The notes under the pieces are model-generated. The model was given only the letters and a program-made list of their open reading frames with translations. It did not search any database and was not told the origin of the DNA. Made by a program: the position numbers and the translations under genes. Below are positions 25,716 through 34,845 of a stretch of DNA of 64,000 nucleotides, one piece after another. The DNA is from an alpha proteobacterium U9-1i (GTDB lineage: Bacteria; Pseudomonadota; Alphaproteobacteria; Caulobacterales; Aquidulcibacteraceae): positions 1,860,001 to 1,924,000 of the forward strand of contig BBSY01000002.1 of assembly GCA_000974665.1 (NCBI GenBank), read 5' to 3'. Numbering within the stretch: the stretch's first letter is position 1; each line of letters opens with the position of its first letter.

Positions 25716-27761
25716 ATGAGCGAACAGACAACGCGCAGATCGCTTTTGGCGCAAGCCGCCGCCCTTGGCGCTGCGCTGGCGTTCGGTCAAAGCTGCGCGC
25801 ACACGCCATCCGGCCCGCGCACCGAACGGCGAGACCTCTACCCGCAAGGCGTGGCGTCGGGCGATCCCGCGCCGGACAGCGTGATCTTGTGGACGCGGCG
25901 CGAGCCGGACGCGGGCGCCAGCGCGCACCGCCTGATGGTCGAGGTCGCCAGCGACGAAGCCTTCGCCAACATCACCGCGCGCGGCGACGTGGAGGTGAGC
26001 GCCGCCACCGACTGGACGTGCCGTTTCCTCGCGGCAGGCCTCAGGCCCGCGCGCGAATATTGGTACCGCTTCGTCGATGAGGCAGGGAACACCAGCCGCG
26101 TGGGCCGCACACTCACCGCGCCAGCAGCCAACGATGATCGCCCCGTGCGCTTTGCGTTCGTCAGCTGCCAGGACGTCACCATCGGCGCACTCAACGCCTA
26201 CCGGCGCATGATGTACGAGGACGCGCGCCGCCCGCGCGCCGAGCAGATGAGTTTCGTGCTGCACCTTGGCGACTTCATCTATGAGATCGTGAAATATCCC
26301 GAAGACGGGCGCGAGGGCAGGGATCGCGGCCGGCGTTTGCGTGAAGTCTTTCGCTATCCAAACGGCAAGAAGCTTCGCAATTTCCATTTCCCGGTCGATC
26401 TCGGCGATTATCGCGCGATCTACCAAGGCTATTTGAAGGATCCCGATCTGCAGGATGCGCGCGCGCGCTGGCCGTTCGTGTGCGTGTGGGACAATCACGA
26501 ATTCGCGTGGCGCGGTTTCCAAAGCCAATCGTGGCTGTTCAACGATCCGCCGGAGGATGCGCAGCAGCTGAAAGTCGCGGCCAGCCAAGCTTGGTACGAG
26601 TACCAACCGGCGCGCGTCACTAAGCCCGGCGCTGGCGATGTGTTCGAAGCGCCATCCGTGACCAACGGCCCGCTTGGCGAGGTTGACGCACGCGGCCTCG
26701 GCCAGAATCCCGACAACCTCACCGCCATCAACGCGCTGAAGATCCAGCGCGCTTTCCGCTTCGGCAAAAACGTCGACATGATTTTGACGGACAATCGGTC
26801 GTACATGGCGAAGCCCATCACCGGCGAGGGTTTGCCCGGCTTCGATTTCGGCGCCACGCCAGAAATGGCCAACGATATCCTTGAAGAAGGACGCGAATGG
26901 CCCGGCGGCGCGCCGGCCACAATCCGCTTCGGTGAAACCGAAGTGCCCAACCCGCAACGCAACGAGCCGCCGCAAGCCTATCTCGGCATCGAGCAAATGG
27001 CGTGGTTCAAAGAACGCCTACGCGCGGCGCAAGCGCCGTGGAAAATTTGGGGCCATTCCTTCGGCACGCTCTCGCTGCGCGTCGATCCGCAAAATCTGCC
27101 GCCCGAATTCGCGGATACGTGGCCGTGCACGGAATACGGCTATCAGAACCGCTCCTGGACGCTCGAGCACCGCGAGATTTTCTCCATGGTTCGCGAAGAG
27201 GGCATCACCGGCCTCGCCATTTGCGTTGGCGACAAGCACTCGTTCTGGGCCGGCTACCCAAGCGCGACTCTGCCGCCGCGTGCGTTCGAGCCCGCCGGCG
27301 TTGAATTTGTGACGGGTTCAATCACCGCGCAGAATGCGGGCGAAGTGCAGGCGTTGACCTTCCCGCGCGATGGCCGGCTGCGTCCGTTCTATGTGCACGA
27401 TCGGCCCGATGGCACGACGCAATGCGCCTACAACACCATGTTGCTGCACGGCGTGCGCGCGGCACTCGTGCTGCGCGATACCGACGACGTCGCCCAAGCG
27501 CGCGCGGCGCGCAATCCAGAGAACGCGCCGCACCTCACATTCATGGACCAAGGCGGTTACGGCTATTCCACCGTGCGCGCGTCGCCGGATGAATTGGAAA
27601 CGGAATTCGTCTGCATCCCGCCGCCCATGGAGCGCAGCGAAACCGAAGACGGCGGCCCGCTGCGCTACCGCGTCGTCCACCGCGTCCCACGCTGGGCGCC
27701 AGGCGCGCGGCCCGAGATGCGGCAGGAGATCGTGGAAGGGGATGTCGGCACTGCAATCTGA
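25716..27761 (+). CDS. phoD: PhoD-type alkaline phosphatase/phosphodiesterase, Tat-exported
   Basis: The N-terminus has a twin-arginine signal (TTRRSLLAQAAALGAALAFG). The mature part opens with the PhoD N domain (LYPQGVASGDPAPDSVILWTR). The metallophosphatase core follows, with FAFVSCQD, LHLGDFIYE, WDNHEFAWR and a later KIWGHSFGTL and GDKHSFWAGY. The family hydrolyses phosphomono- and diesters with Ca/Fe in the periplasm and is often induced by phosphate starvation; no Pho box was recognised. At 681 residues it is longer than Bacillus PhoD. ATG 25716 is preferred over GTG 25707. The 213 bases before the gene contain nothing I can name. Confidence 0.87.
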   Translation: MSEQTTRRSLLAQAAALGAALAFGQSCAHTPSGPRTERRDLYPQGVASGDPAPDSVILWTRREPDAGASAHRLMVEVASDEAFANITARGDVEVSAATDWTCRFLAAGLRPAREYWYRFVDEAGNTSRVGRTLTAPAANDDRPVRFAFVSCQDVTIGALNAYRRMMYEDARRPRAEQMSFVLHLGDFIYEIVKYPEDGREGRDRGRRLREVFRYPNGKKLRNFHFPVDLGDYRAIYQGYLKDPDLQDARARWPFVCVWDNHEFAWRGFQSQSWLFNDPPEDAQQLKVAASQAWYEYQPARVTKPGAGDVFEAPSVTNGPLGEVDARGLGQNPDNLTAINALKIQRAFRFGKNVDMILTDNRSYMAKPITGEGLPGFDFGATPEMANDILEEGREWPGGAPATIRFGETEVPNPQRNEPPQAYLGIEQMAWFKERLRAAQAPWKIWGHSFGTLSLRVDPQNLPPEFADTWPCTEYGYQNRSWTLEHREIFSMVREEGITGLAICVGDKHSFWAGYPSATLPPRAFEPAGVEFVTGSITAQNAGEVQALTFPRDGRLRPFYVHDRPDGTTQCAYNTMLLHGVRAALVLRDTDDVAQARAARNPENAPHLTFMDQGGYGYSTVRASPDELETEFVCIPPPMERSETEDGGPLRYRVVHRVPRWAPGARPEMRQEIVEGDVGTAI

Positions 27762-27860
27762 GCGGGATTGGCGGGCTTTGCGACTATCCATGCAGCGCAA
27801 GCGCCGGAGGTAGCAGGTCTGCTTTTCGCCGCGAACGGACGTCGTCATCGAGGAACCACC

Positions 27861-27961
27861 GTCATCCCGGCCGACCGAAGGGAGAGCCGGGACCCAGGGG
27901 ATCGAAGGGGTTCGTCGTTTGCCACTGGGTCCCGGATCACGCTCCGCGTGTCCGGGATGAC
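27861..27961 (+). repeat. Dispersed palindromic intergenic element, copy 2
   Basis: The 101-bp element is bounded by GTCATCCCGG and CCGGGATGAC. The right arm (GGATCACGCTCCGCGTGTCC) is identical to copy 1, while the left arm differs but stays self-complementary. It lies between the convergent phoD and ybaB genes, where it may also help termination. Confidence 0.9.
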
Positions 27962-28015
27962 GGACTTAGTTGTTGGAATGCGCATGTCCGCTCCCGGCCA
28001 GAAGCGGACGCGCAC

Positions 28016-28339
28016 CTAAAACGGCATTTTAAACCCAGGCAAAATCCCAAGCCCGCCGCTCAAGCCCTTCATCTCTTCGCCCTGCGCTTCGTCGAGCTTG
28101 CGGCGTGCATCGTCATGCGCGGCCTTCACCAGATCTTCGACGATCTCGGCTTCTTCCGGCTTCAGCAGCGACGGGTCGATGGTCAGGCCCAACATCGCGT
28201 TCTTGCCTGAAATGCGCACCTTCACCATGCCGCCGCCGGCCGAGCCTTCGACTTCCATGGCTTCCAGTTTTTTCTGCGCCTCGTTGATCTTGGCCTGCAT
28301 GGCCTGCGCCTGGCGCATGATCTGGGAGATGTCTTTCAT
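28016..28339 (-). CDS. YbaB/EbfC nucleoid-associated protein
   Basis: This 107-residue protein has the YbaB core: ISQIMRQAQAMQAKINEAQKKL, then VEGSAGGGMVKVRISG and DPSLLKPEEAEIVEDLVKAAHDDA. Members bind DNA as dimers with tweezer-like helices. The ATG overlaps the dnaX stop by one base, the classic dnaX-ybaB coupling. Confidence 0.95.
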   Translation of the reverse strand: MKDISQIMRQAQAMQAKINEAQKKLEAMEVEGSAGGGMVKVRISGKNAMLGLTIDPSLLKPEEAEIVEDLVKAAHDDARRKLDEAQGEEMKGLSGGLGILPGFKMPF

Positions 28340-30087
28340 CAGCTCTCGTCCTTCTTGGCCTGGTCCTTCACAGGTCGGGCGAGCGGCACGACGTCGGCGC
28401 CAGTGTTTTCTTCCTGCGGTTGGCGAACCTCGGAAATCTCCGCATTCGGAAAATGTTTCAACGCCTCCGCGACGAAAGGATGGCGCTTGAGTTCATCAAG
28501 CGCTTTTGCTTCGTCGCGCTTGCGCCGCTCAGCGAGGCTCTCGATCTGGCGTATGGGCGCGAGTTCGTCAGGGCGCACGCGCCAATCCTCGCCGGTTGCG
28601 TCGCGCAGGATCGTCATCAGCCGCTTCGGCACGTCGACCGGCATGTCGGGCGAGGGCGTGAACACAATTTCGCCGGTGGCGAAGCGTGTCACCCGCATAT
28701 GCCGCTCAATGGCGATCTGCAGATCAATCTGCCGCTCGCTCTCCACCAGCGCGACGACGTCGTCAAATCCACGCAGCGTGACGCCCTCTTGGACCGCCGG
28801 CGTCTCGCCGGCGACCGCTTGCTGAGCCGTGGCTGCGTTTTGAAGCCCTGAACCTGTTCGCTCCACGCTGGCGGGGACGCCGGCGCTCCGGGAAACGGCG
28901 CCGCCATCCCGCAGCAACCGCGCCGCATCTTCCGGCGGCGGCAAACCTTGCGCCGCGCAGAGGCGCACCATCGCCATTTCCACCGCCGCGATCGGGTCGG
29001 GCGCTTTGCCGGCTTCTTCGAGCGCCTTCAGCAGCATTTGCCACAGGCGCGAGAGCTGCGCCGGCGTCAGTCCATCGCCAAGCGCACGCACGCGCTTCAC
29101 CCAATCCGCGCCGCCAACAATACGCGCATCCTTGCCCAATGCCTGCGCACGCGCCGCATCGTGGCCGATGTCCAGCAGATCGCGCAGGATCAGAGCTGGA
29201 TCGGCGCCGCTATCATATTGGCTGCGCGCTTCGCTGATCGCGGTTTTTGCGTCGCCCTTGGCGATCGCCTCAAACAGCCCCAGCGTCCGCCCCCGATCGG
29301 CGAGCCCAAGCATGTCGCGCACTTGCTCGGCGCTGACATTGGCGCCTTGCACGATCGCCTGATCCAGCAACGACAGCGCATCCCGCGCCGAACCTTCCGC
29401 CGCGCGCGCGATCAACGTCAGCGCATCGGCCTCAACCTTCACGCCTTCCTTGGCGCAGATCGCGCCAAGGTGCGCCTCCAGCCGCTCGCCATCGATGCGC
29501 TTGAGATCGAAGCGTTGGCAGCGCGACAGCACCGTCACCGGCACTTTGCGGATTTCCGTCGTCGCGAAAATGAACTTCACGTGCGGGGGCGGTTCTTCGA
29601 GCGTCTTCAGCAAGCCGTTGAAGGCTTGCGTCGACAGCATGTGCACTTCGTCGATGATGTAGATCTTGTGCCGCGCCATCACCGGCGCGTAACGGACCGA
29701 GTCCAGAATTTCGCGGATGTCGTTGATGCCGGTGCGGGAGGCGGCGTCCATCTCGAACACGTCGGGATGGCGGCTCTCCATGATCGCCTGGCAATTCTCG
29801 CCCGGCGGGTCGAGATTGATCGTCGGCGCGTCGATCTCGCCGCGTTTGTAGTTCAGCGCCCGCGCCAGCAGCCGCGCCGTCGTCGTTTTGCCGACGCCGC
29901 GCACGCCCGTCAGCATCGTTGCGTGAGCGATCCGATTGAGCGCGAACGAATTGGCGATGGTGCGCACCATCGCCTCCTGGCCGATCAGATCCTCGAACGT
30001 TTTCGGACGATATTTCCGCGCCAGGACGAGATAACCCCCTCCGGAAGGCTCGTCGCCGAAAAGGCCGGGGGAGGGAGAGTCGCTCAC
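28339..30087 (-). CDS. dnaX: DNA polymerase III subunit gamma/tau
   Basis: This is the clamp-loader ATPase of 582 residues. Walker A is GVRGVGKTTTARLLA, Walker B with sensor context is IIDEVHMLSTQAFNGLLKTLEEPP, and the SRCQRFDLKR motif holds the SRC arginine finger. The usual zinc-module cysteines are mostly absent (one Cys remains at GENCQAI), as in many Alphaproteobacteria. Residues beyond 370 form the tau part that contacts polymerase and helicase. No slippery A-run suggestive of gamma frameshifting was noticed. The start is GTG, and ybaB follows directly. Confidence 0.95.
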   Translation of the reverse strand: MSDSPSPGLFGDEPSGGGYLVLARKYRPKTFEDLIGQEAMVRTIANSFALNRIAHATMLTGVRGVGKTTTARLLARALNYKRGEIDAPTINLDPPGENCQAIMESRHPDVFEMDAASRTGINDIREILDSVRYAPVMARHKIYIIDEVHMLSTQAFNGLLKTLEEPPPHVKFIFATTEIRKVPVTVLSRCQRFDLKRIDGERLEAHLGAICAKEGVKVEADALTLIARAAEGSARDALSLLDQAIVQGANVSAEQVRDMLGLADRGRTLGLFEAIAKGDAKTAISEARSQYDSGADPALILRDLLDIGHDAARAQALGKDARIVGGADWVKRVRALGDGLTPAQLSRLWQMLLKALEEAGKAPDPIAAVEMAMVRLCAAQGLPPPEDAARLLRDGGAVSRSAGVPASVERTGSGLQNAATAQQAVAGETPAVQEGVTLRGFDDVVALVESERQIDLQIAIERHMRVTRFATGEIVFTPSPDMPVDVPKRLMTILRDATGEDWRVRPDELAPIRQIESLAERRKRDEAKALDELKRHPFVAEALKHFPNAEISEVRQPQEENTGADVVPLARPVKDQAKKDES

Positions 30088-30211
30088 AGAGCCAAACCTA
30101 AGGATTTCGACCGGAATTGCGACCCCTAAGCACCGGCATTCGCGCCCCGTTTACCGCTTCGCCTTAGGGCTCGGCGTTTATGGCGCTTGAGACGCCAAGG
30201 GAGGCAGCCGA

Positions 30212-31630
30212 ATGAACGCAGCCGAGGGCCGGTCCCATCGCCTGTGGACGCTCACGGTGCGGCGCTTCGTGGAGGTGGCGTGGACCCGCCACGGCCCCAT
30301 CCGCTATGCCTCGGTGACGTTGACGCCGCTCCTGCTGGCCGTGCTCGTGCCGGGCCCCTGGTGGCTCATCTGCGCGGCCGGCGCGGCAATCGGCATCCTT
30401 CTCGACTTCCGCACCCGCGCCTCGCTCGCCAGCTTCGCCGCCGAAATGGACGCGCACGACACGCCCGCGGTCGAACGCGGCGTGCGCGCGCACATGATCG
30501 CGCTGTCGCTTATCACGGCCGCTTACATTCTGCCCTACGCCGCGCTCGCATTCGCACCGGCGCCGGCGTCCGTCATTGGTCTGCTGTTTTGCGCCGGCGG
30601 AGCGCTCATTTGCGCGACCTTGCACGTCATGACGCGCGCGATGGTTTTCTACACCATCCCGCCAGTCGTCATTGGCCTGGTCACCAACGCCGCAGCGCTC
30701 GGTGACGGGCTGAACGCAATCATACTCGCCACCATGGCGGCCTTGCTCGGCGTCAACGCCATCATCGCGGCCCGCGCCGGCGCCGCGAGCTTTGGCGAAC
30801 TCATCGCCGCACGCCTCAAGGCCGAAGAAGATTCCGAGGCGCTCGAACAGCGCGTGCAGGAGCGTACCGCCGAACTCGCAATCGCCACAAAGCGCGCCCA
30901 AGCCGCCAACCGCGCGAAATCGATCTTCCTGGCCAATATGAGCCACGAGCTGCGTACGCCGCTTAACGCCGTGATCGGCTATGCCGAGATCATCGAGGAG
31001 GATCTCGCCAGCGGCGAAACCGACCGCAGCGCAGATGACCTCGGCAAAATCCGCAACGCCGCCGGACATCTCCTGAGCCTCATCAATGAAGTGCTCGACC
31101 TCTCGCGCATCGAAGCGGGCAAGATCGAGCTCAACACCTCCGACTTCGGTCTGCAGGCGCTCCTCAAGAACGCACTCGACACCGTGGCGCCGCTTGCGGC
31201 GAAGAACGGCGTCCGCTGCGGGCTGACGCTGGCCCCGGGCGTCACGCAATTGCACGCGGACGAAACACGCGTGCGCCAGTGCGTGCTAAATCTATTGTCC
31301 AATGCGGTGAAATTCACCCATCAGGGCAATGTCAGCATCGTCGCGCGCCCGTGCCGCATTGGCGGCGCCGATGGCGTCGCCATCGCCGTGCGCGACAGCG
31401 GACAGGGCATCAGCGCCGAAAGCCTCGCGCGGCTGTTCCAGCCCTTCGTGCAGGCCGACAATTCCAAAACCCGCGCCCACGACGGCGCTGGGCTCGGTCT
31501 CGTCATTACGCGCCGGCTTGCGCGCGCGATGGGCGGCGACGTTGTCGCCAAGAGCGAACTCGGCCGTGGTTCGGAGTTTACGCTCTACCTGCCGCTCGAT
31601 GCGCGCGGCGCTCAGCGCGCCGCCGCTTAG
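30212..31630 (+). CDS. Integral-membrane sensor histidine kinase (orphan)
   Basis: The first 190 residues contain about six transmembrane helices and no periplasmic domain, suggesting that the membrane itself or an intramembrane ligand is sensed. A short coiled coil (EALEQRVQERTAELAIATKRA) leads to the H box NMSHELRTPLNAVIGYAE. The ATPase part has N (NLLSNAVKF), G1 (VRDSGQGIS), F (LFQPF) and G2 (GAGLGLVITRRL) boxes. No response regulator is adjacent. AAGGGAGG precedes the ATG. The stop shares TTAG with the convergent TetR gene. Confidence 0.9.
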   Translation: MNAAEGRSHRLWTLTVRRFVEVAWTRHGPIRYASVTLTPLLLAVLVPGPWWLICAAGAAIGILLDFRTRASLASFAAEMDAHDTPAVERGVRAHMIALSLITAAYILPYAALAFAPAPASVIGLLFCAGGALICATLHVMTRAMVFYTIPPVVIGLVTNAAALGDGLNAIILATMAALLGVNAIIAARAGAASFGELIAARLKAEEDSEALEQRVQERTAELAIATKRAQAANRAKSIFLANMSHELRTPLNAVIGYAEIIEEDLASGETDRSADDLGKIRNAAGHLLSLINEVLDLSRIEAGKIELNTSDFGLQALLKNALDTVAPLAAKNGVRCGLTLAPGVTQLHADETRVRQCVLNLLSNAVKFTHQGNVSIVARPCRIGGADGVAIAVRDSGQGISAESLARLFQPFVQADNSKTRAHDGAGLGLVITRRLARAMGGDVVAKSELGRGSEFTLYLPLDARGAQRAAA

Positions 31631-32250
31631 GGCTGAAACACCAGCCGCACATATGCGCGGTACTGCAAAATCTGCCGCGGCAGCACGCTTGGATCGTGCA
31701 GGCTCTTCGACAAAATGATGCCGCCATCCGCGACTGACGACAGCATGTCGGCCAGGTCGTCTAAGTTGATATCGATCTTCGGCGTGTAACGCGCAGCGAT
31801 CTTGTCGAGCCGTTCGCGGAAGCGCCGGCGCCAGATGCGGTGCCCCTCCGTCGTCATATCGCGCACGTCGCGGCTGAAGAGGTGGTCCTGGTAGATGTAG
31901 GACGACACCAGACAACCCGGATGGCCGTTTGGCAGGTCGCCCATGATGTCAGAGAAGAGCTTCAGGAAGATCAGAAAGCTGTGCAGCGGATCTTCGCTGA
32001 GTTCGTCGGCTTGCTTGAACAGCGCGTCAAACACCGACCATTCATTGTCGAGGTAACGCTGCAGCAGCGCCTTGGCGAGGTCGTTCTTGTCCTTGAAGTG
32101 ATAGAAGAAGCCGCTCTTGGTAATGCCGGCCTCGCAGATGATTTCGTCGATCGAGGTCGCGGCGAAGCCTTTGTGCAGCACCGCGTCCTGGGCGATATCC
32201 ATGATCCGCTCACGGGTCTGGCCGCCCTTGGAGAGAACCTTCACGCTCAT
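31627..32250 (-). CDS. TetR/AcrR family transcriptional regulator
   Basis: The N-terminal helix-turn-helix reads RERIMDIAQDAVLHKGFAATSIDEIICEAGITKSGFFYHFKDKNDL. The C-terminal domain has PNGHPGCLVSSYIYQD, a pattern of the TetR_C_33-like group. The ligand is unknown. ATG 32250 is taken as the start; a GTG two codons upstream is possible. The divergent partner is the TPR gene at 32602, with a 351-base spacer that contains inverted repeats. Confidence 0.88.
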   Translation of the reverse strand: MSVKVLSKGGQTRERIMDIAQDAVLHKGFAATSIDEIICEAGITKSGFFYHFKDKNDLAKALLQRYLDNEWSVFDALFKQADELSEDPLHSFLIFLKLFSDIMGDLPNGHPGCLVSSYIYQDHLFSRDVRDMTTEGHRIWRRRFRERLDKIAARYTPKIDINLDDLADMLSSVADGGIILSKSLHDPSVLPRQILQYRAYVRLVFQP

Positions 32251-32287
32251 TGCCACAATCGAGCCTCGTTCGCTGTACCGCAGGTGC

Positions 32288-32375
32288 GGTTTTCGCGGAC
32301 AACGCTTCGCAAAAACACCGCTGCGATGCCTGTGACCGCCGTAACGGGCTTAGTTTCCAAGGGAAAATAGAAACT
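32288..32375. promoter_or_regulatory. Inverted repeats in the TetR upstream spacer
   Basis: Two imperfect palindromes stand out in this A/T-richer spacer. One is GCGGTTTTCGC paired loosely with GCAAAAACACCGC (about 32288-32323). The other is AGTTTC and GAAACT (32352-32357 and 32370-32375), which enclose TTTCCAAGGGAAA. They are possible sites for the divergent TetR protein. This is inference from symmetry and position. Confidence 0.3.
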
Positions 32376-32480
32376 GCAGCCGCCGCACCACGAGTTTTCT
32401 ATCGGCTCTCGGCGTGCGGCTCTAGTTCTTTCTCCGTCGCGGACGCTGGTGTTCGCGTCGCTGGAAGAAGGACAAACAGG

Positions 32481-32573
32481 ATGTCGCGCGGTTTCTCGGT
32501 TTTGGTGTGCTTGGCCGTGTTCGTTCACAGCGCCATGACCGCCGCCGCCATTGCGCCCAGCCTATCCGCGTGA
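32481..32573 (+). CDS. Possible 30-residue hydrophobic peptide
   Basis: A short frame reads MSRGFSVLVCLAVFVHSAMT followed by AAAIAPSLSA, one hydrophobic helix that could be a membrane peptide or an isolated signal-like sequence. GAAGGAC lies about eight bases before the ATG. It ends 28 bases before the TPR gene and would be its leader gene. With no homologue known to me, support is weak. The rest of the 351-base spacer holds only the inverted repeats noted above. Confidence 0.3.
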   Translation: MSRGFSVLVCLAVFVHSAMTAAAIAPSLSA

Positions 32574-32601
32574 CCCTGCCTGCCCGATAAGGAAGCTCCC
32601 C

Positions 32602-33936
32602 ATGCAAGACCGTTACGGCAATTCCGCCTCCACCAAATCCGCCGCCGCCATGGCTAAATACAACGAGGCGCTCGACCTCATTCGCCTTTATCGCGGGGAC
32701 CCCATCGCCGCGCTCGATGCGGCGCTTGCGGAAGATCCTGATTTCGGCGGCGCTTGGGCCGCGCGCGCGGGCCTGCTCGTGCAGCAAACCGACAAAGCGT
32801 ACGCCGACGAGACATTGAAGAGCCTCCGCGCCGGCGCTGAAGCCAATCTCAACACGCGCGAGCACGCCCACTTGGCCGCCGCCAAGGATTGGGCCGAAGG
32901 TCGCTACCTCGACGGCACCATGCGCTACGCCCGCATCGCCCAGGAGAGCCCGCGTGACCTTCTGGCGCTGCAATACGCGCATGTCGGCTGCTTCTTCCTT
33001 GGCATGCAGAGCGAGCTGCGCGACTGGCCGTTGCAAACGCTGCGCGCATTCAAAGCCGGCGAGGACGGGCAGAGCTACATTCTCGGCATGGCCGCGTTCG
33101 GGCTTGAAGAGTGCGGCGATTACGCCACCGCCGATGCGTACGGGAAAGAAGCCGTGTCCATCGATCCGCGCGACGGCTGGGCCGTCCATGCGGTCGCGCA
33201 CGTCAATGAAATGCGCGGCGATCTCGCGCACGGCATGCCGTGGCTCGCCGCCAACGCGCAATACTGGGCGCCCGAAAGCGGGTTTGCGTATCATCTTTGG
33301 TGGCACCTCGCGCTGCTGCACCTCGATCGCGGCGATCACGCAACGGTGCTCAAACTGTTCGACGAGAAGGTGCGTCCCAACACCGAGGCGCAGGTGGTGT
33401 TGGAATGGATCGACGCGTCCGCTTTGCTGTGGCGCTTGCATCTTGAAGGCGTCGACACCGGCGATCGCTTCGCCAAACTCGCGGACTGTTGGGCGCGCGC
33501 TTCCGAGGATGCGTTCTACGTGTTCAACGATTTGCACGCGATCATGGCGTTCATCGGCGCGGGCCGGATGGCCGACGCCGAACGAACGCTGAGCGCGATC
33601 CGTCGCGCGGCCGGCGATGGCGGCGACAACGGCTACATCTCGCGCAAGGTCGGCGTGCCGTTGGCCGAGGGCTTCATTGCCTTCGGGCAGGGGCGTTACG
33701 CGGAAGCGGTCGAGAAGATCGCGGCCACGCGCGGCATCGCCCAACGCTTCGGCGGCAGCCACGCGCAACGCGACATCCTCTCGCTCACGGCGTTGCACGC
33801 TGCAATCAGAGGCGGGATGCGCGAAACCGCGGCCGCCTTCGCCACCGAGCGCCTCGCGCACAAGCCGACGAGCCCCTGGGCTAAGCGCCTGATGAACCGC
33901 GCCCAAACCTTCGCCGCGCCGGAATTCGTGACGTGA
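32602..33936 (+). CDS. Tetratricopeptide-repeat protein, TTC38-like
   Basis: This 444-residue soluble protein has an all-helical repeat architecture. The features KYNEALDLIRLYRGDPIAALDAALAEDPDFG, HVNEMRGDLAHGMPWL, and the histidine/tryptophan-rich AYHLWWHLALLHLDRGD are distinctive of the TTC38 (TPR38) family. No enzyme function is established for that family. AAGGAAG stands before ATG 32602. The next gene, an alpha/beta hydrolase, follows after 60 bases and is probably co-transcribed. Confidence 0.83.
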   Translation: MQDRYGNSASTKSAAAMAKYNEALDLIRLYRGDPIAALDAALAEDPDFGGAWAARAGLLVQQTDKAYADETLKSLRAGAEANLNTREHAHLAAAKDWAEGRYLDGTMRYARIAQESPRDLLALQYAHVGCFFLGMQSELRDWPLQTLRAFKAGEDGQSYILGMAAFGLEECGDYATADAYGKEAVSIDPRDGWAVHAVAHVNEMRGDLAHGMPWLAANAQYWAPESGFAYHLWWHLALLHLDRGDHATVLKLFDEKVRPNTEAQVVLEWIDASALLWRLHLEGVDTGDRFAKLADCWARASEDAFYVFNDLHAIMAFIGAGRMADAERTLSAIRRAAGDGGDNGYISRKVGVPLAEGFIAFGQGRYAEAVEKIAATRGIAQRFGGSHAQRDILSLTALHAAIRGGMRETAAAFATERLAHKPTSPWAKRLMNRAQTFAAPEFVT

Positions 33937-33996
33937 GCCGGAGCGCGCCGGCGGCGCAGGTCGCCGGCGCTCTGCCAGCCAACGGAAAGTGAAAAC

Positions 33997-34845
33997 ATGA
34001 AAGTACGCACGCATTTCGTGCGGCTCGCCAACGACTTGAGCCTGCATGTGCTGGAACAAACGCCCTCAAGCGTTGGCGTCAATGAGCCGCCGCCGCTCGT
34101 GCTTGTGCACGGCTTGTCCGACACATTGCACTCGTTCGATTTGGTTCGTCCGCACCTTCCTGCCAATCGGCGCGTCGTCGCCATCACATTGCGCGGCCAC
34201 GGCGCGTCAAACGCGCCGTGCGCGGGCTACCGGCTGTGCGATTTCGCCGAGGATATCGTTCTGGCGCTTAATGCGCTCAACATCCGCCGTGCCGTGATCG
34301 CCGGGCACTCGCTCGGCAGCGCCGTCGCGCTCCAATTCGCGGCTAGTTATCCGTCACGTTGCGCCGGGCTCGTCTTGCTGGCGACCTTCGCTGACACCGC
34401 CAACAGCGATGCTGTGAAAGAATTGGCCGGCGTCGTGAACGCCTTTCCGAACGGAGCAGTCGATCAGGATTTCGTGCGCGAGTTTCAGCTCAGCACAGCC
34501 GCGCTGCCGCTGCCGCGCGATTTCCTCGCCCTGGTGATTGATGAGAGTCTGAAAGCCGCGCCGCAAATGTGGGTCGAAGCCGTGCGGAATATGCAGGAGG
34601 TCGATCTCCCCAAGATCGCTGCGCGCTGCCAAGCGCCCGCTTTGATCGTTTGGGGCGATCAGGACGCCTATTGCCCGCGCGCCGATCAGGCGCGGCTCTG
34701 CGTGCTCATGGATGGCGCCGAACTCGTCGTGCTGCCGAAAGTCGGCCACGCCGTGCATTGGGAGCGCCCGGCGGAGGTCGGCCGCCAAATCGCGGCGTTC
34801 CTCACCCGGCTCGACGTCCGCGTCCGCGCCCCGGCCGACGCCTAG
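33997..34845 (+). CDS. Alpha/beta-hydrolase
   Basis: The 282-residue hydrolase has the oxyanion strand LVLVHGLSDTLHSFD, the nucleophile elbow AGHSLGSAVAL (Ser in GHSLG), an acid near IVWGDQDAYCP and the catalytic His in KVGHAVHWERP. It is likely a cytoplasmic esterase or lactonase; the substrate is unknown. GGAAAGTG precedes the ATG. Stop codons of this gene and the convergent acyltransferase share CTAG. Confidence 0.88.
   Translation: MKVRTHFVRLANDLSLHVLEQTPSSVGVNEPPPLVLVHGLSDTLHSFDLVRPHLPANRRVVAITLRGHGASNAPCAGYRLCDFAEDIVLALNALNIRRAVIAGHSLGSAVALQFAASYPSRCAGLVLLATFADTANSDAVKELAGVVNAFPNGAVDQDFVREFQLSTAALPLPRDFLALVIDESLKAAPQMWVEAVRNMQEVDLPKIAARCQAPALIVWGDQDAYCPRADQARLCVLMDGAELVVLPKVGHAVHWERPAEVGRQIAAFLTRLDVRVRAPADA

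Noticed and set aside
28948-30129. 393-codon plus-strand frame opposite dnaX
   Set aside because: It is the GC-rich shadow of dnaX, rich in Arg/His/Gln, with no recognisable motif.
32422-34059. 545-codon minus-strand frame over the TPR gene
   Set aside because: The opposite strand encodes a clear TTC38-like protein with a good ribosome site; this frame has shadow composition.
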